DNA of 64,000 nt from JACMNW01 sp043721855. Its GTDB lineage: Bacteria > Pseudomonadota > Alphaproteobacteria > Rhodobacterales > Rhodobacteraceae. Location of the stretch: positions 1-64,000 of the forward strand of contig JAYSPY010000002.1 of assembly GCA_043721855.1 (NCBI GenBank), written 5' to 3'. Made by a program: the position numbers and the translations under genes. The notes beneath the pieces were generated by a model. It worked only from the letters and a program-made list of their open reading frames with translations. It did no database searches and was not told the origin of the DNA. This document shows, in pieces, positions 1 to 7,882 of this stretch; position 1 is the stretch's first letter, and each line of letters opens with the position of its first letter.

Positions 1-1
1 T

Positions 2-298
2 TCGATGGACCCAGCCGAGTTGCGGTTTCTGATCGACCGGTCCCGCGAGATTCACACCGCCCTGCACAACCCCAAACAGCGCACCGCACCCGAAGAAGCG
101 GTCTACCGCTTTGCCCGCGCATCGGTGGTGGCCGACCGCGATCTGCCCGCAGGCCATGTGATAACCGAGGCGGATATCTGGGCACGCAGGCCGGGATCGG
201 GCGAAATCGCGGGGTATGAGTTTGACCGCGTGCTGGGAATGCGCACGACGCGGGCTGTGACGCGGAACACGCAGTTGAAATGGGCGGATTTGGTGTGA
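2..298 (+). CDS. neuB: N-acetylneuraminate (nonulosonate) synthase, C-terminal part
   Basis: Truncated by the window edge; only the last 98 codons are visible. NeuB-family enzymes condense phosphoenolpyruvate with ManNAc or a related 6-carbon sugar to give a nonulosonic acid. The visible part is the C-terminal SAF (antifreeze-like) domain, with the characteristic ARASVVADRDLPAGHVIT stretch and the ARRPGSGE loop. In known NeuB structures an arginine of this loop reaches into the partner subunit's active site. The stop overlaps the start of the next gene, so the two are probably co-transcribed. NeuC and a CMP-transferase downstream fit the role. Sialic versus legionaminic or another nonulosonate cannot be settled from this fragment. 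Confidence 0.85.
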   Translation, partial: SMDPAELRFLIDRSREIHTALHNPKQRTAPEEAVYRFARASVVADRDLPAGHVITEADIWARRPGSGEIAGYEFDRVLGMRTTRAVTRNTQLKWADLV

Positions 299-1407
299 TC
301 CCAAGTTGGAAGCTGCGGCGGGAGCTACTTCGCATAAAACAGAGATTTGGGGTGCTGCCTTACAAAATATTCGGCAAGAAAAAATCACGTACCTACGACA
401 ACGCCAGAAGGACAAATTTGAAGTACACAAATGGGCAATTTCATTTGACGGAAAAAATTGCTATTTTTTTAATTTATCAGCCCAAGGGTATTTCCGCTTC
501 AACGATAGAAACATGTCGCGATCTTGTGAAAGATGGCTATTCCCCATTTATAGTATGCAACACACCCCTCAGCGATCATGACCGAGCGAGCCTTATTTTG
601 CATGCTTGGAAAATCGTTGAGCGACCTAATTTCGGGTATGATTTCGGAGGATACCGGGACGCAATATTCCATCTTTGGGACGAAAAAATTAAGCCAGAAA
701 AGTTAATGATTTTTAATGACAGTATTTGGTTCGTTCCAACCACAAAAGGAACCTTTCTGGATATTTTTTCTGAAACTGATGGAAAGGTTATGGGTGGAGC
801 AGTAAGAACAAAAGGACAGAGAAATTGGATAGAGTCGTATTTTTTCAAAATGACTTTCAGCTCATTCTCCAACCAGAAATTTATCGAATTCTGGAGGAGA
901 TATATTCTTACAGACAATAAGTTTATTGTCATACGGACTGGCGAAAGAGACTTCGGAGTAGCATTGGAAAGTGGGGGTATCACGCTTGAAGGTATTGTAA
1001 CGAAAAGAAATTTTTTGGAAACGCTAGCGCTGGAAAAGCCAGAGTTCTTGTATAAAACACTGATTTATGCAACCACAGCACCGAAACCGTTTCTTGTGAA
1101 TGAACGGCAAGCACTTATTCAATCGTTTTCAGACGCTGATTCATGGAAGGCGTCGGCAATGAACCATATAAGAGTAACTCTTGAATTTTCAGTTCCGCAT
1201 GTACAGTTCATTTTTCCTTGTGTGAAACTCTTAAATTTCCCGTTTATCAAAAAGAGCAACGACCCCTTGACTATGAGCACTCGATCGCAATATTTGAGAG
1301 CAGTAGCGGATGGTGATCTGCCCTGCCCAAGCTCGAGTGTTCTAAAAGAAATACAGGAGCGGCAAACACAGCCTGTTCGGAAGAATCCCCCTTGGATGAA
1401 TGCGTAG
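280..1407 (+). CDS. Rhamnan synthesis protein F (RgpF) family glycan-assembly protein
   Basis: A 375-residue protein resembling the RgpF/rhamnan-synthesis-F family, glycosyltransferase-like proteins of polysaccharide clusters. Visible family features are the KIAIFLIYQPKG strand near residue 60, the RPNFGYDFGGYRDA block and the FNDSIWFV (DxD-like NDS) motif. No signal peptide is evident; a cytoplasmic or membrane-associated role is likely. The start overlaps the end of neuB by 19 bases, suggesting translational coupling; a GTG at 295 is an alternative. Base composition differs sharply from its neighbours: 16 of 60 bases at 421-480 are G or C, against 38 of 60 at 2881-2940. This suggests horizontal acquisition. 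Substrate unknown. Confidence 0.7.
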   Translation: MGGFGVIPSWKLRRELLRIKQRFGVLPYKIFGKKKSRTYDNARRTNLKYTNGQFHLTEKIAIFLIYQPKGISASTIETCRDLVKDGYSPFIVCNTPLSDHDRASLILHAWKIVERPNFGYDFGGYRDAIFHLWDEKIKPEKLMIFNDSIWFVPTTKGTFLDIFSETDGKVMGGAVRTKGQRNWIESYFFKMTFSSFSNQKFIEFWRRYILTDNKFIVIRTGERDFGVALESGGITLEGIVTKRNFLETLALEKPEFLYKTLIYATTAPKPFLVNERQALIQSFSDADSWKASAMNHIRVTLEFSVPHVQFIFPCVKLLNFPFIKKSNDPLTMSTRSQYLRAVADGDLPCPSSSVLKEIQERQTQPVRKNPPWMNA

Positions 1408-1414
1408 GTTTGCT

Positions 1415-2500
1415 GTGAAGATTGCCGTACTCACAAGTCGACTCGATCAATTTTCTGGATCAGAAATTGTTGCACTAGAGGCAGCAACGCATTTTGCTTC
1501 TATCGGACATATTGTCACGGTCCAAGCAGACAAAATTTCTCCTGATATGTTTACGATAGCAGATAGCAAATATCATCTTCAGGTGCAACCATTGGAAATT
1601 TCAGAATATGATTTTGTGTGGAGTCAACATGGACAATTTCTTCATAACATCTCAGATCCGAAATTGCTGTTGAATTGGCGAGGTTCGCTCGTGTCTGTCC
1701 ATTTGTCTTATTACCATCCAATCGAGACTCTTCACCATCCGATATCGAAAAGATTTGCGACAATGCGCCTGTTCAACGCAGATGTGACACGCGATACGCT
1801 GGAGGGGAAAGAAGAAACAGATAATATCTACGTGCTTAGGAACGCGGCGCCTTTACGGTTCCACCAAATGCCAAGCAAATCTTTTGAAACATTAAGAAAT
1901 ATTCTGATTGTCTCAAATCATCTTCCAAATGATTTACTTATTGCCGCAAAAAAACTTGAAGAACTAGGCTTTAAAATTAAAATTATTGGAAAAGGACATA
2001 TTGTAAAAATTTTAGAACCAAGTGATTTTTTTGACATTCAAGCTGTTATATCAATTGGTAAGACCGTTCAGTATGCATTAGTTGCTGGCATACCAGTATT
2101 TTGTTACGATCACTTCGGTGGACCTGGATGGCTTTCTGAACTTAACATAAGAAAAGCAGAGTACCTAAACTTTAACGGCACTTGTAGTACTACAAGAGAG
2201 AGCCCTCACGAAATTGTTCAAGATATTATTAATGGTTATGAGGAAGCAAGTTCGTTTTCTAAATTGAATTGGCCTGCTCATTCTGATCGATACAATCTCA
2301 ATCGTTGCCTCGATGAAGTACTTTTGATGAGCCATGGAAATAAAATTACTACGCCTTTCGATATCCTTCAGATTGAGATCGTAAAGAATTTCTCCTATGG
2401 GGGCAAAAAACTCAAACAGAGGCTGAAAGTCTTTCGCAAAGTAATTGCCCTTCTATTTATCTTATGTATTATTTTGCTTTCCTCACACTTCATATTATAA
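1415..2500 (+). CDS. Glycosyltransferase-like protein with C-terminal membrane anchor
   Basis: About 361 residues. It begins in the style of GT-B enzymes (KIAVLTSRLDQFSGSE) and has a second half with a Rossmann-like ILIVSNHLPNDLLIAAKKL strand and a glycine/proline-rich acceptor-like segment (VFCYDHFGGPGW). The last 20 or so residues form one hydrophobic helix (VIALLFILCIILLSS), an apparent membrane anchor. GTG 1415 is preceded by TAGG at suitable spacing; an ATG at 1400 overlapping the previous gene is the alternative. Like its upstream neighbour it is A+T-rich and was probably acquired with it. No donor or acceptor can be assigned; glycosyltransferase function is inferred from fold hints and context. 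Confidence 0.55.
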   Translation: MKIAVLTSRLDQFSGSEIVALEAATHFASIGHIVTVQADKISPDMFTIADSKYHLQVQPLEISEYDFVWSQHGQFLHNISDPKLLLNWRGSLVSVHLSYYHPIETLHHPISKRFATMRLFNADVTRDTLEGKEETDNIYVLRNAAPLRFHQMPSKSFETLRNILIVSNHLPNDLLIAAKKLEELGFKIKIIGKGHIVKILEPSDFFDIQAVISIGKTVQYALVAGIPVFCYDHFGGPGWLSELNIRKAEYLNFNGTCSTTRESPHEIVQDIINGYEEASSFSKLNWPAHSDRYNLNRCLDEVLLMSHGNKITTPFDILQIEIVKNFSYGGKKLKQRLKVFRKVIALLFILCIILLSSHFIL

Positions 2501-2599
2501 ACTTAATACTTCGAGTTTTCAGATCTATGTAAAGACTTTGCAAACAAACCCGCAATCTGGTAGCACCACTTAACGGAATCATGGCGGCCGGATGTGCCA

Positions 2600-2607
2600 C
2601 CCCCCCC
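2600..2607 (+). repeat. Poly-C tract (8 C) just upstream of neuC
   Basis: Eight consecutive C residues lie between an in-frame upstream ATG (2581) and the preferred neuC start (2626). If translation began at 2581 the tract would be inside the reading frame and length changes would switch the gene. If it begins at 2626 the tract lies in the 5' leader. Confidence 0.8.
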
Positions 2608-2625
2608 TTGCAAAAAGCCGTAACC

Positions 2626-3747
2626 ATGACCCGATCCCTTCTCTTCCTCACCGGCACGCGCGCGGATTTTGGCAAGCTGGAACCCTTGGCCATCGCCGCG
2701 CGGGACGCTGGCTTTGCCGTCAGTTTCTTTGTGACCGGCATGCATATGCTGGACCGCTACGGCCTCACCAAGAACGAGGTGCACCGCACCCCCGGCGTCA
2801 TTGTTCAGGAATTTCTGAACCAGCGCCCCGGTGACGGACAGGATGTGATCCTGGCGAAAACCGTGATCGGATTTTCCGACTACATCGCAAACAGCCGCCC
2901 CGATCTGGTGGTGGTGCACGGCGACAGGGTCGAGGCATTGGCAGGCGCTTTGGTGGCCGCGACCAATTACATCCGCTCGGCGCATATCGAGGGCGGCGAG
3001 GTGTCTGGCACCATTGACGAGGTGTTTCGCCATTGCAACACAAAGCTGGCAAGCCAGCATTTCGTATCGTCCGACATTGCGGCCAAGCGCGTGATGGCGC
3101 TGGGGGAGCCTGTGGAAAGCGTGCATGTGATCGGATCACCCGAGCTGGATTTTCACGCAGCGCCGTCTGGTGTGACGATAGACGAGGTGCGCACGCGCTA
3201 CGGCATTCCGTTTGCAGACTACGGCATTGGCGTGTTTCATCCCGTGACGTCTGAAGCTGCCTCCATGGGCGCGCAGGCCGAGGCGCTGTTTGGCGCGATG
3301 CAAGGGTCCGGACGGCAGTTTGTCTTGGTGGCCCCAAACAACGATCCGGGGTCGGACGCGATATTTCAGGTGATCAACCGCTTGCCCGCCGACCAATTCC
3401 GCGTGATCCCCTCGATGCGCTTTGCACATTTTTCCGAGCTGATGAAGAATGCCGCAGTGATGCTGGGCAATTCATCAGCGGGCGTGCGCGAGGCGCCGTT
3501 CATGGGTCTTGCGTCGCTGGACGTGGGCACGCGGCAGACCAACCGGGGCGTAGCTTCGTCAATCACCGCTTGTGCCGCGTCTGATGTTTCGGCGATTGCC
3601 GCGTTTTTGGCTGGCGAATGGGGCAAGAGCTATCCACGCCACACCGGGTTCGGGATCGGGCGCGCGGCAGATCGGTTTGTGGCCGTGCTGCAAGACCCGT
3701 CGTTCTGGGCGCAAAGCCTGCAAAAAGAGTTTCGGGATATTGGCTGA
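2626..3747 (+). CDS. neuC: UDP-N-acetylglucosamine 2-epimerase (hydrolysing), NeuC/LegG family
   Basis: A 373-residue enzyme of the UDP-GlcNAc 2-epimerase family. NeuC releases ManNAc from UDP-GlcNAc, and LegG does the same on a di-N-acetyl substrate; either supplies the NeuB substrate. Motifs include LTGTRADFGKLEPL at the N-terminus, VVVHGDRVEALAGA, the HIEGGEVSGTIDE catalytic loop, and GNSSAGVREAPF near the C-terminus. Length agrees with E. coli NeuC. ATG 2626 was chosen because the family motif begins there; an in-frame ATG at 2581 would add 15 unlike residues. It is cytoplasmic and followed directly by two KdtA-family genes. Which nonulosonate it serves remains open. Confidence 0.85.
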   Translation: MTRSLLFLTGTRADFGKLEPLAIAARDAGFAVSFFVTGMHMLDRYGLTKNEVHRTPGVIVQEFLNQRPGDGQDVILAKTVIGFSDYIANSRPDLVVVHGDRVEALAGALVAATNYIRSAHIEGGEVSGTIDEVFRHCNTKLASQHFVSSDIAAKRVMALGEPVESVHVIGSPELDFHAAPSGVTIDEVRTRYGIPFADYGIGVFHPVTSEAASMGAQAEALFGAMQGSGRQFVLVAPNNDPGSDAIFQVINRLPADQFRVIPSMRFAHFSELMKNAAVMLGNSSAGVREAPFMGLASLDVGTRQTNRGVASSITACAASDVSAIAAFLAGEWGKSYPRHTGFGIGRAADRFVAVLQDPSFWAQSLQKEFRDIG

Positions 3748-3760
3748 TGGCAGCCGCCCT

Positions 3761-5035
3761 GTGCCGCGAACAGGTGCCTTGCTGCGGGCGTATCTGTTGG
3801 CCATGCACGGGTTCAAGCTGTTTTTGCCGGGCTATTTGCAACGCCGCTTGGCGCGTGGCCGCGAAGACCCGGCACGATGGCGTGAAAAGCTGGGGGAGGC
3901 GGGGTTACCGCGCCCCAACGGCCCGCTGGTCTGGTTTCACGCGGTGGGCCTGGGCGAGGTGATGGCGCTGCGTGGGGTGATCCGCACCATGGGCGATGCC
4001 CGGCCGGATGTGTCTTTTCTGGTAACATCGTCGGCGCGGTCGTCCGCGCTGGCCTTTGCCGGGAATATGCCGCAGCGCACCCGGCACCAGTTTTTGCCGC
4101 TTGATGCGCCGGGGCCGGTGTCGCAGTTTCTGGATCATTGGCGGCCCGATATCTCTGTCTGGGCAGAGCAGGATTTATGGCCGGGGATGGTGGTGGCGAC
4201 GCATCGGCGTGGCATTCCTTTGGCGTTGATCAACGCCCGGATGAACACGCGGGCTTTTGCTGCGCGGGCGCGTGTGCGCAGCCTTTACCGCGATCTTTAT
4301 GGCCGTTTTGCGCATATTTCAGCGCAAGATACGATGACGGCGAACCATCTGCGCCATCTTGGTGCAGTGGATGTGGGCGTTACCGGTTCGCTAAAGGCGG
4401 GGGCCGGGCCGTTGGCAGACCTGCCCGATGATCGCACGGTGTTGGCGATTCCGTTTGCGGGGCGCAGGCCGTGGCTGGCGGCATCGACCCATGCCAGCGA
4501 CGAGGCGGTGGCCATTGCCGCGCAGGCACAGCTGTTTGCCAAAGACCCGGCTTGGCTGTTGATAATCGCCCCGCGTGACCCGGCCCGCCAGGGCGCGATT
4601 GTGACTGCTTGCAACTGTGCGGGGCTTGGCGTGGCAGTACGGTCTGGGCATGTGACGCCCGGCCTAACAGATGCGGTCTATCTGGCGGATACATTTGGGG
4701 AAATGGGGCTGTGGTACCGGCTGTGCCCTGCAGCGCTGGTAGGTGGCGGTTTCGGCGAAACCGGCGGGCATAATCCGTGGGAGGCCGCGCATTTGGGATG
4801 TGCGGTCTTGCACGGACCGAATGTGGCGAATTTCACGGGCGACTATGCGGACCTTCATGCGGCCGATGCGGTAACAGAGGTTGCAGACGTGGCCGGATTG
4901 TTGGCGGCGTTGCAAAACCCGGAACTGACACATCAGGCCGCTCGGGCAAAAACCTTGGCAGAAAACGGCACCGCTGGGGTGGTTCTGCTTTGCAGCACAC
5001 TGCTGGCGCTGCTACCAAAAGGCCATAATGTCTGA
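3761..5035 (+). CDS. Kdo transferase (KdtA/WaaA) family glycosyltransferase, first copy
   Basis: About 424 residues from GTG 3761, the length of E. coli WaaA; ATG 3803 is an alternative. WaaA transfers Kdo from CMP-Kdo to lipid A precursors at the inner membrane. Family features are a short N-terminal hydrophobic segment, WFHAVGLGEV (the catalytic glutamate motif), an AEQDLWPGM block corresponding to the usual EIWPN, LINARMNTRAF, and a C-terminal GGGFGETGGHNPWEA motif of GT-B CMP-sugar enzymes. The AEQDLWPG block departs from typical WaaA. It sits between neuC and a second KdtA homologue, overlapping the latter by 8 bases. It may be the lipid A enzyme or, given the CMP-nonulosonate genes around it, a transferase for another CMP-activated acid. 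Confidence 0.75.
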   Translation: MPRTGALLRAYLLAMHGFKLFLPGYLQRRLARGREDPARWREKLGEAGLPRPNGPLVWFHAVGLGEVMALRGVIRTMGDARPDVSFLVTSSARSSALAFAGNMPQRTRHQFLPLDAPGPVSQFLDHWRPDISVWAEQDLWPGMVVATHRRGIPLALINARMNTRAFAARARVRSLYRDLYGRFAHISAQDTMTANHLRHLGAVDVGVTGSLKAGAGPLADLPDDRTVLAIPFAGRRPWLAASTHASDEAVAIAAQAQLFAKDPAWLLIIAPRDPARQGAIVTACNCAGLGVAVRSGHVTPGLTDAVYLADTFGEMGLWYRLCPAALVGGGFGETGGHNPWEAAHLGCAVLHGPNVANFTGDYADLHAADAVTEVADVAGLLAALQNPELTHQAARAKTLAENGTAGVVLLCSTLLALLPKGHNV

Positions 5036-6404
5036 ACACCCGCCTTTTCCAAGCTTGCGCCTGCGTTTGGCTTTGACGGCCTATACGGCCTTGTGGGCGA
5101 TCGGGCTGCCACTGGTGCTGTTTTACTTGTGGCGACGGGGGCGAAAAGACGCCCTGTATTTCAAACTTCTGCCGGAACGCTTTGGTCGCCACCGCCCGTT
5201 TCCGGCAGGGGCAATTTGGGTTCACGCGGTGTCTTTGGGTGAACTGCGGTCCGCCGTGCCATTGATCCGCGCGCTGATTGACCGGGGTGATACGGTGATA
5301 ACAACGCATTTCACCCCCGCCGGGCGGCGAGAGGCGGAACGGGTGTTCGGCCCCGATATTGCCGCAGGGCGGTTGCGCGTGGCTTGGGTGCCGTTTGAAT
5401 ATGGCTTTGCGTATCGGCGCTTTTTCAAGACTTTCGCCCCCAGATGCGGGCTGGTGATGGAGATAGAGATTTGGCCGCGCATGATCATGGCGGCGCGCAG
5501 TGCAGGCGTGCCGCTTTACCTGTGCAACGCGCAGTATCCATCGAAAAGCTATGCGCGCGACGGGGGGCATGACAGGGGGCGGGACGGGGGGCACGACGGG
5601 GGGCGCAGCGGATTTCGTGCGCAGGTGATGCAGGGCTTTGCCGGGGCTTTGGTGAAATCCGGTTTGCAAGCCGCGCGTTTTGCATCGGTCAATGTGCCAA
5701 ACATCCACGTCACGGGTGAATTGCGCTTTGATCAGCCTATTGCGCCGCATTTGTTGGCGGCAGGGATCGACGCTCGCGCTTGGCTTGGCGCCAAAGACCG
5801 GCGGGTGATCACCGTTGCCAGTGCGGTTGAGGGCGAGGATACCGTCTATATCAATGCAGTCCATGCCGTTTTGGCCAATGACAAGGCCGTTGGGCGCAAC
5901 CAGACCCTGACCGTCTATGTGCCGCGCAAACCGGAACGGTTTGACGAGGTTGCAGCGATGCTGACGGCGGCGGGGTTAACGGTTGGGCGGCGGTCGGTTT
6001 TGTTGGACGCAGGGTTTGTGCCCATCGGATTGGCACCGAATATCGACGTGCTTTTGGGCGATACTCTGGGCGAGATGTATGCCTATCTTGCCATGGCCGA
6101 CACGGTGATCGTGGGCGGCGGTTTTACCCCCAAGGGCGCGCATAATATCATCGAGCCGCTGGCCCTGCGCAAACCGGTAATCGTTGGCCCGGTGATCCAC
6201 ACCATCGAATATCCGGCCGTCGAGGCGATTACGGCAGGCGTGTGCGCATGGGCAGATACCGCCGCTGACCTGCAGGGACTTTTGTTGGCACCCTATGCGG
6301 GCGGCCCGGATGATCTGGCGACCCAAGCATTTTTCAACGCTCATTCGGGGGCAACGCAGCGCACGATAGCGGCGTTGGACACCCTGCTGCTTACCAGCCG
6401 CTAA
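5028..6404 (+). CDS. waaA: Kdo transferase (KdtA/WaaA) family glycosyltransferase, second copy
   Basis: A 458-residue GT-B enzyme of the same family as its neighbour but closer to canonical WaaA. It has an N-terminal membrane anchor (about residues 10-35), IWVHAVSLGEL with the catalytic glutamate, TTHFTPAGRREA, VMEIEIWPRM, and a C-terminal VGGGFTPKGAHNIIEP loop. The start overlaps the previous gene by 8 bases. A low-complexity insertion of Asp-Gly-Gly-His/Arg repeats lies at about residues 178-193, encoded by a G-rich minisatellite. The expected reaction is Kdo transfer from CMP-Kdo to tetraacyl lipid A. Which of the two copies is the housekeeping enzyme cannot be settled here. Confidence 0.78.
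   Translation: MSEHPPFPSLRLRLALTAYTALWAIGLPLVLFYLWRRGRKDALYFKLLPERFGRHRPFPAGAIWVHAVSLGELRSAVPLIRALIDRGDTVITTHFTPAGRREAERVFGPDIAAGRLRVAWVPFEYGFAYRRFFKTFAPRCGLVMEIEIWPRMIMAARSAGVPLYLCNAQYPSKSYARDGGHDRGRDGGHDGGRSGFRAQVMQGFAGALVKSGLQAARFASVNVPNIHVTGELRFDQPIAPHLLAAGIDARAWLGAKDRRVITVASAVEGEDTVYINAVHAVLANDKAVGRNQTLTVYVPRKPERFDEVAAMLTAAGLTVGRRSVLLDAGFVPIGLAPNIDVLLGDTLGEMYAYLAMADTVIVGGGFTPKGAHNIIEPLALRKPVIVGPVIHTIEYPAVEAITAGVCAWADTAADLQGLLLAPYAGGPDDLATQAFFNAHSGATQRTIAALDTLLLTSR
5559..5606 (+). repeat. In-frame G-rich minisatellite (four 12-base units) inside the second kdtA-family gene
   Basis: Two 24-base units (5559-5582 and 5583-5606), each made of two 12-base subunits of the form GAC-AGG/GGG-GGG-CNN, encode DGGHDRGR followed by DGGHDGGR. 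Runs of five or six G recur. The unit length keeps the frame, so copy-number change would alter protein length rather than abolish it. Confidence 0.85.
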
Positions 6405-7182
6405 AGCCGCCATCCACATTGACCAACTGCCCGGTCATATAGCCCGCTTGGGCGGAGCATAAAAACAGCATGGCATCGGCAATCTCATCTGGCTTCGCCA
6501 TACGGCCCGCCATGATCAGTTCCGACACCCGTCTTTGGAATTCATCGGAATGGTTGTTGAATACCGCACCGGGCGCGATTGTGTTCACGGTTGCCTGCCG
6601 TTTGGCCCAGTATCCTGCCAACCACAGGGTCAGCCCGTGAATGCCCGCCTTGGTGGTGGAGTAGGCGGAAAAAGACTTGAATGGCATGCCGTCGTAGATC
6701 TGGTGATGCGGGCCGTTCAACGCATACATCGAGGCCACGTTGATCAGTGTGGCCGGCCATTTTCCGATGATATCACGGTCCATCTGGCGCGCGATCATGA
6801 AGGCGCCCGTCAGGTTGGTGCGCATCGTGCGTTCCCAATCCGACACCGAGGTATTGGCGAAATCAGGGAACGGCTTGCCAGCACCCATCAGCAATTCGCC
6901 GGTGATTGCCGCATTGTTCAGCACCACATTGGGCTGCCAGCCATCGGCGAGGATACGCGCGAAAATCTGAGTCACCTGATCTTCGTCGCCGACATCCAGA
7001 TCGTAGAACCGGAAATTATCGTTGCCCGCATGGGCCTCTTTCAGCGCATCGGCTCGGTGGCCCGGCAGATCAGATGACACCACCCGCGCGCCCGCATCCA
7101 ACATCCGTCGCACATAGGTGGACCCCAAAACACCCCCCGATCCGGTGATGAAAACCGTGCGTCCGGTCAGTTGGCTATCCAT
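6391..7182 (-). CDS. Short-chain dehydrogenase/reductase, PtmA-like
   Basis: A 263-residue classical SDR. It has the nucleotide-binding glycine motif TGSGGVLGS at the N-terminus, the NNAA motif, a serine in the INVASMYAL strand, and the YSTTKAG catalytic Tyr-x3-Lys. The C-terminus carries TGQLVNVDGGFSGW. It overlaps the upstream CMP-transferase by 8 bases and converges on the second kdtA gene with a 14-base overlap. SDRs beside CMP-nonulosonate synthetases (PtmA of Campylobacter) are associated with legionaminic-type sugars. The present substrate is inferred only from context and could be any sugar intermediate of this pathway. Confidence 0.75.
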   Translation of the reverse strand: MDSQLTGRTVFITGSGGVLGSTYVRRMLDAGARVVSSDLPGHRADALKEAHAGNDNFRFYDLDVGDEDQVTQIFARILADGWQPNVVLNNAAITGELLMGAGKPFPDFANTSVSDWERTMRTNLTGAFMIARQMDRDIIGKWPATLINVASMYALNGPHHQIYDGMPFKSFSAYSTTKAGIHGLTLWLAGYWAKRQATVNTIAPGAVFNNHSDEFQRRVSELIMAGRMAKPDEIADAMLFLCSAQAGYMTGQLVNVDGGFSGW

Positions 7183-7882
7183 GGGTCTGGTCCTTTTGGG
7201 CGGTGGTCAGCAGGAATTCGACAAGCGTAAAATCAAACGGGCTGTCGATATCAACACAGCGTTCGGGTGGCATCAAATACGGGATCACCCGGCCTTCCCA
7301 CAGGCCGTTTGAACGCTTCAGATAAGCGGGCGACACCACATAGGTGCTGGCCGCATGTTCATAAACCACGGGCGCCTGCTGGCGCGCCACCACCCCGCCC
7401 GGCAGCGGTTTGGACACATGCAGCGCGCCCGTGGCATCAGGTTCGACAAGGTTGAAATAAGGGTTCTTTCGCGCCTCGCAGCACGACATGACCATGTCAG
7501 GATGTTCGCTATTGAACAAATCGAGTGCTGCGTCGATATCGCCCGGCAGGCGCAACGGCGAGGTGCAATCAAGATCAAGAAACGCGGATGCAGGGCCAGT
7601 CAACGCTTCGGCCGCCATCAGTGCGTGATGCCAGACACCCCATTTCCCGGCCGTATCCGTCGCCAGATGCGCGGGCCTGAGGCCGATTTTCAGCGCCCCT
7701 CTGGCCACCGCATGATCATAAATCGCCTCGTCATCGGTGGATACAACCACCGCATCCACGCGATCGCTTGAAAACAACTGATCCAGCGACCAGTCAATCA
7801 ACGGCTTGCCGCAGATCATCCGAAAATTCTTGCCCGGAACGCCTTTGGACCCTTTACGCGCCCCGATATGGCCGATGATCAT
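7175..7882 (-). CDS. neuA: CMP-nonulosonate synthetase (acylneuraminate cytidylyltransferase)
   Basis: A 235-residue nucleotidyltransferase that activates a nonulosonic acid with CTP. The diagnostic N-terminal motif IGHIGARKGSKGVPGKN (the CMP-NeuAc synthetase P-loop) is complete, as is LDLDCTSPLR. Residues CVDIDSPFDF near the C-terminus match the family's terminal metal-binding Asp pattern. The start at 7882 was chosen because the family motif begins there; it gives a 4-base ATGA overlap with the upstream oxidoreductase. It is cytoplasmic and essential for use of the NeuB product by transferases. Together with neuB and neuC it makes a nonulosonate pathway likely. KdsB (CMP-Kdo synthetase) is a more distant alternative. 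Confidence 0.85.
   Translation of the reverse strand: MIIGHIGARKGSKGVPGKNFRMICGKPLIDWSLDQLFSSDRVDAVVVSTDDEAIYDHAVARGALKIGLRPAHLATDTAGKWGVWHHALMAAEALTGPASAFLDLDCTSPLRLPGDIDAALDLFNSEHPDMVMSCCEARKNPYFNLVEPDATGALHVSKPLPGGVVARQQAPVVYEHAASTYVVSPAYLKRSNGLWEGRVIPYLMPPERCVDIDSPFDFTLVEFLLTTAQKDQTHG

Noticed and set aside
2581..2625. Upstream neuC start at ATG 2581
   Set aside because: The extra 15 residues are not like the family N-terminus, and the second ATG aligns with the conserved first strand; kept only as a phase-variation possibility.
4833..5864. 343-residue minus-strand frame across the two KdtA genes
   Set aside because: It overlaps the kdtA genes entirely on the other strand and shows no family motif.
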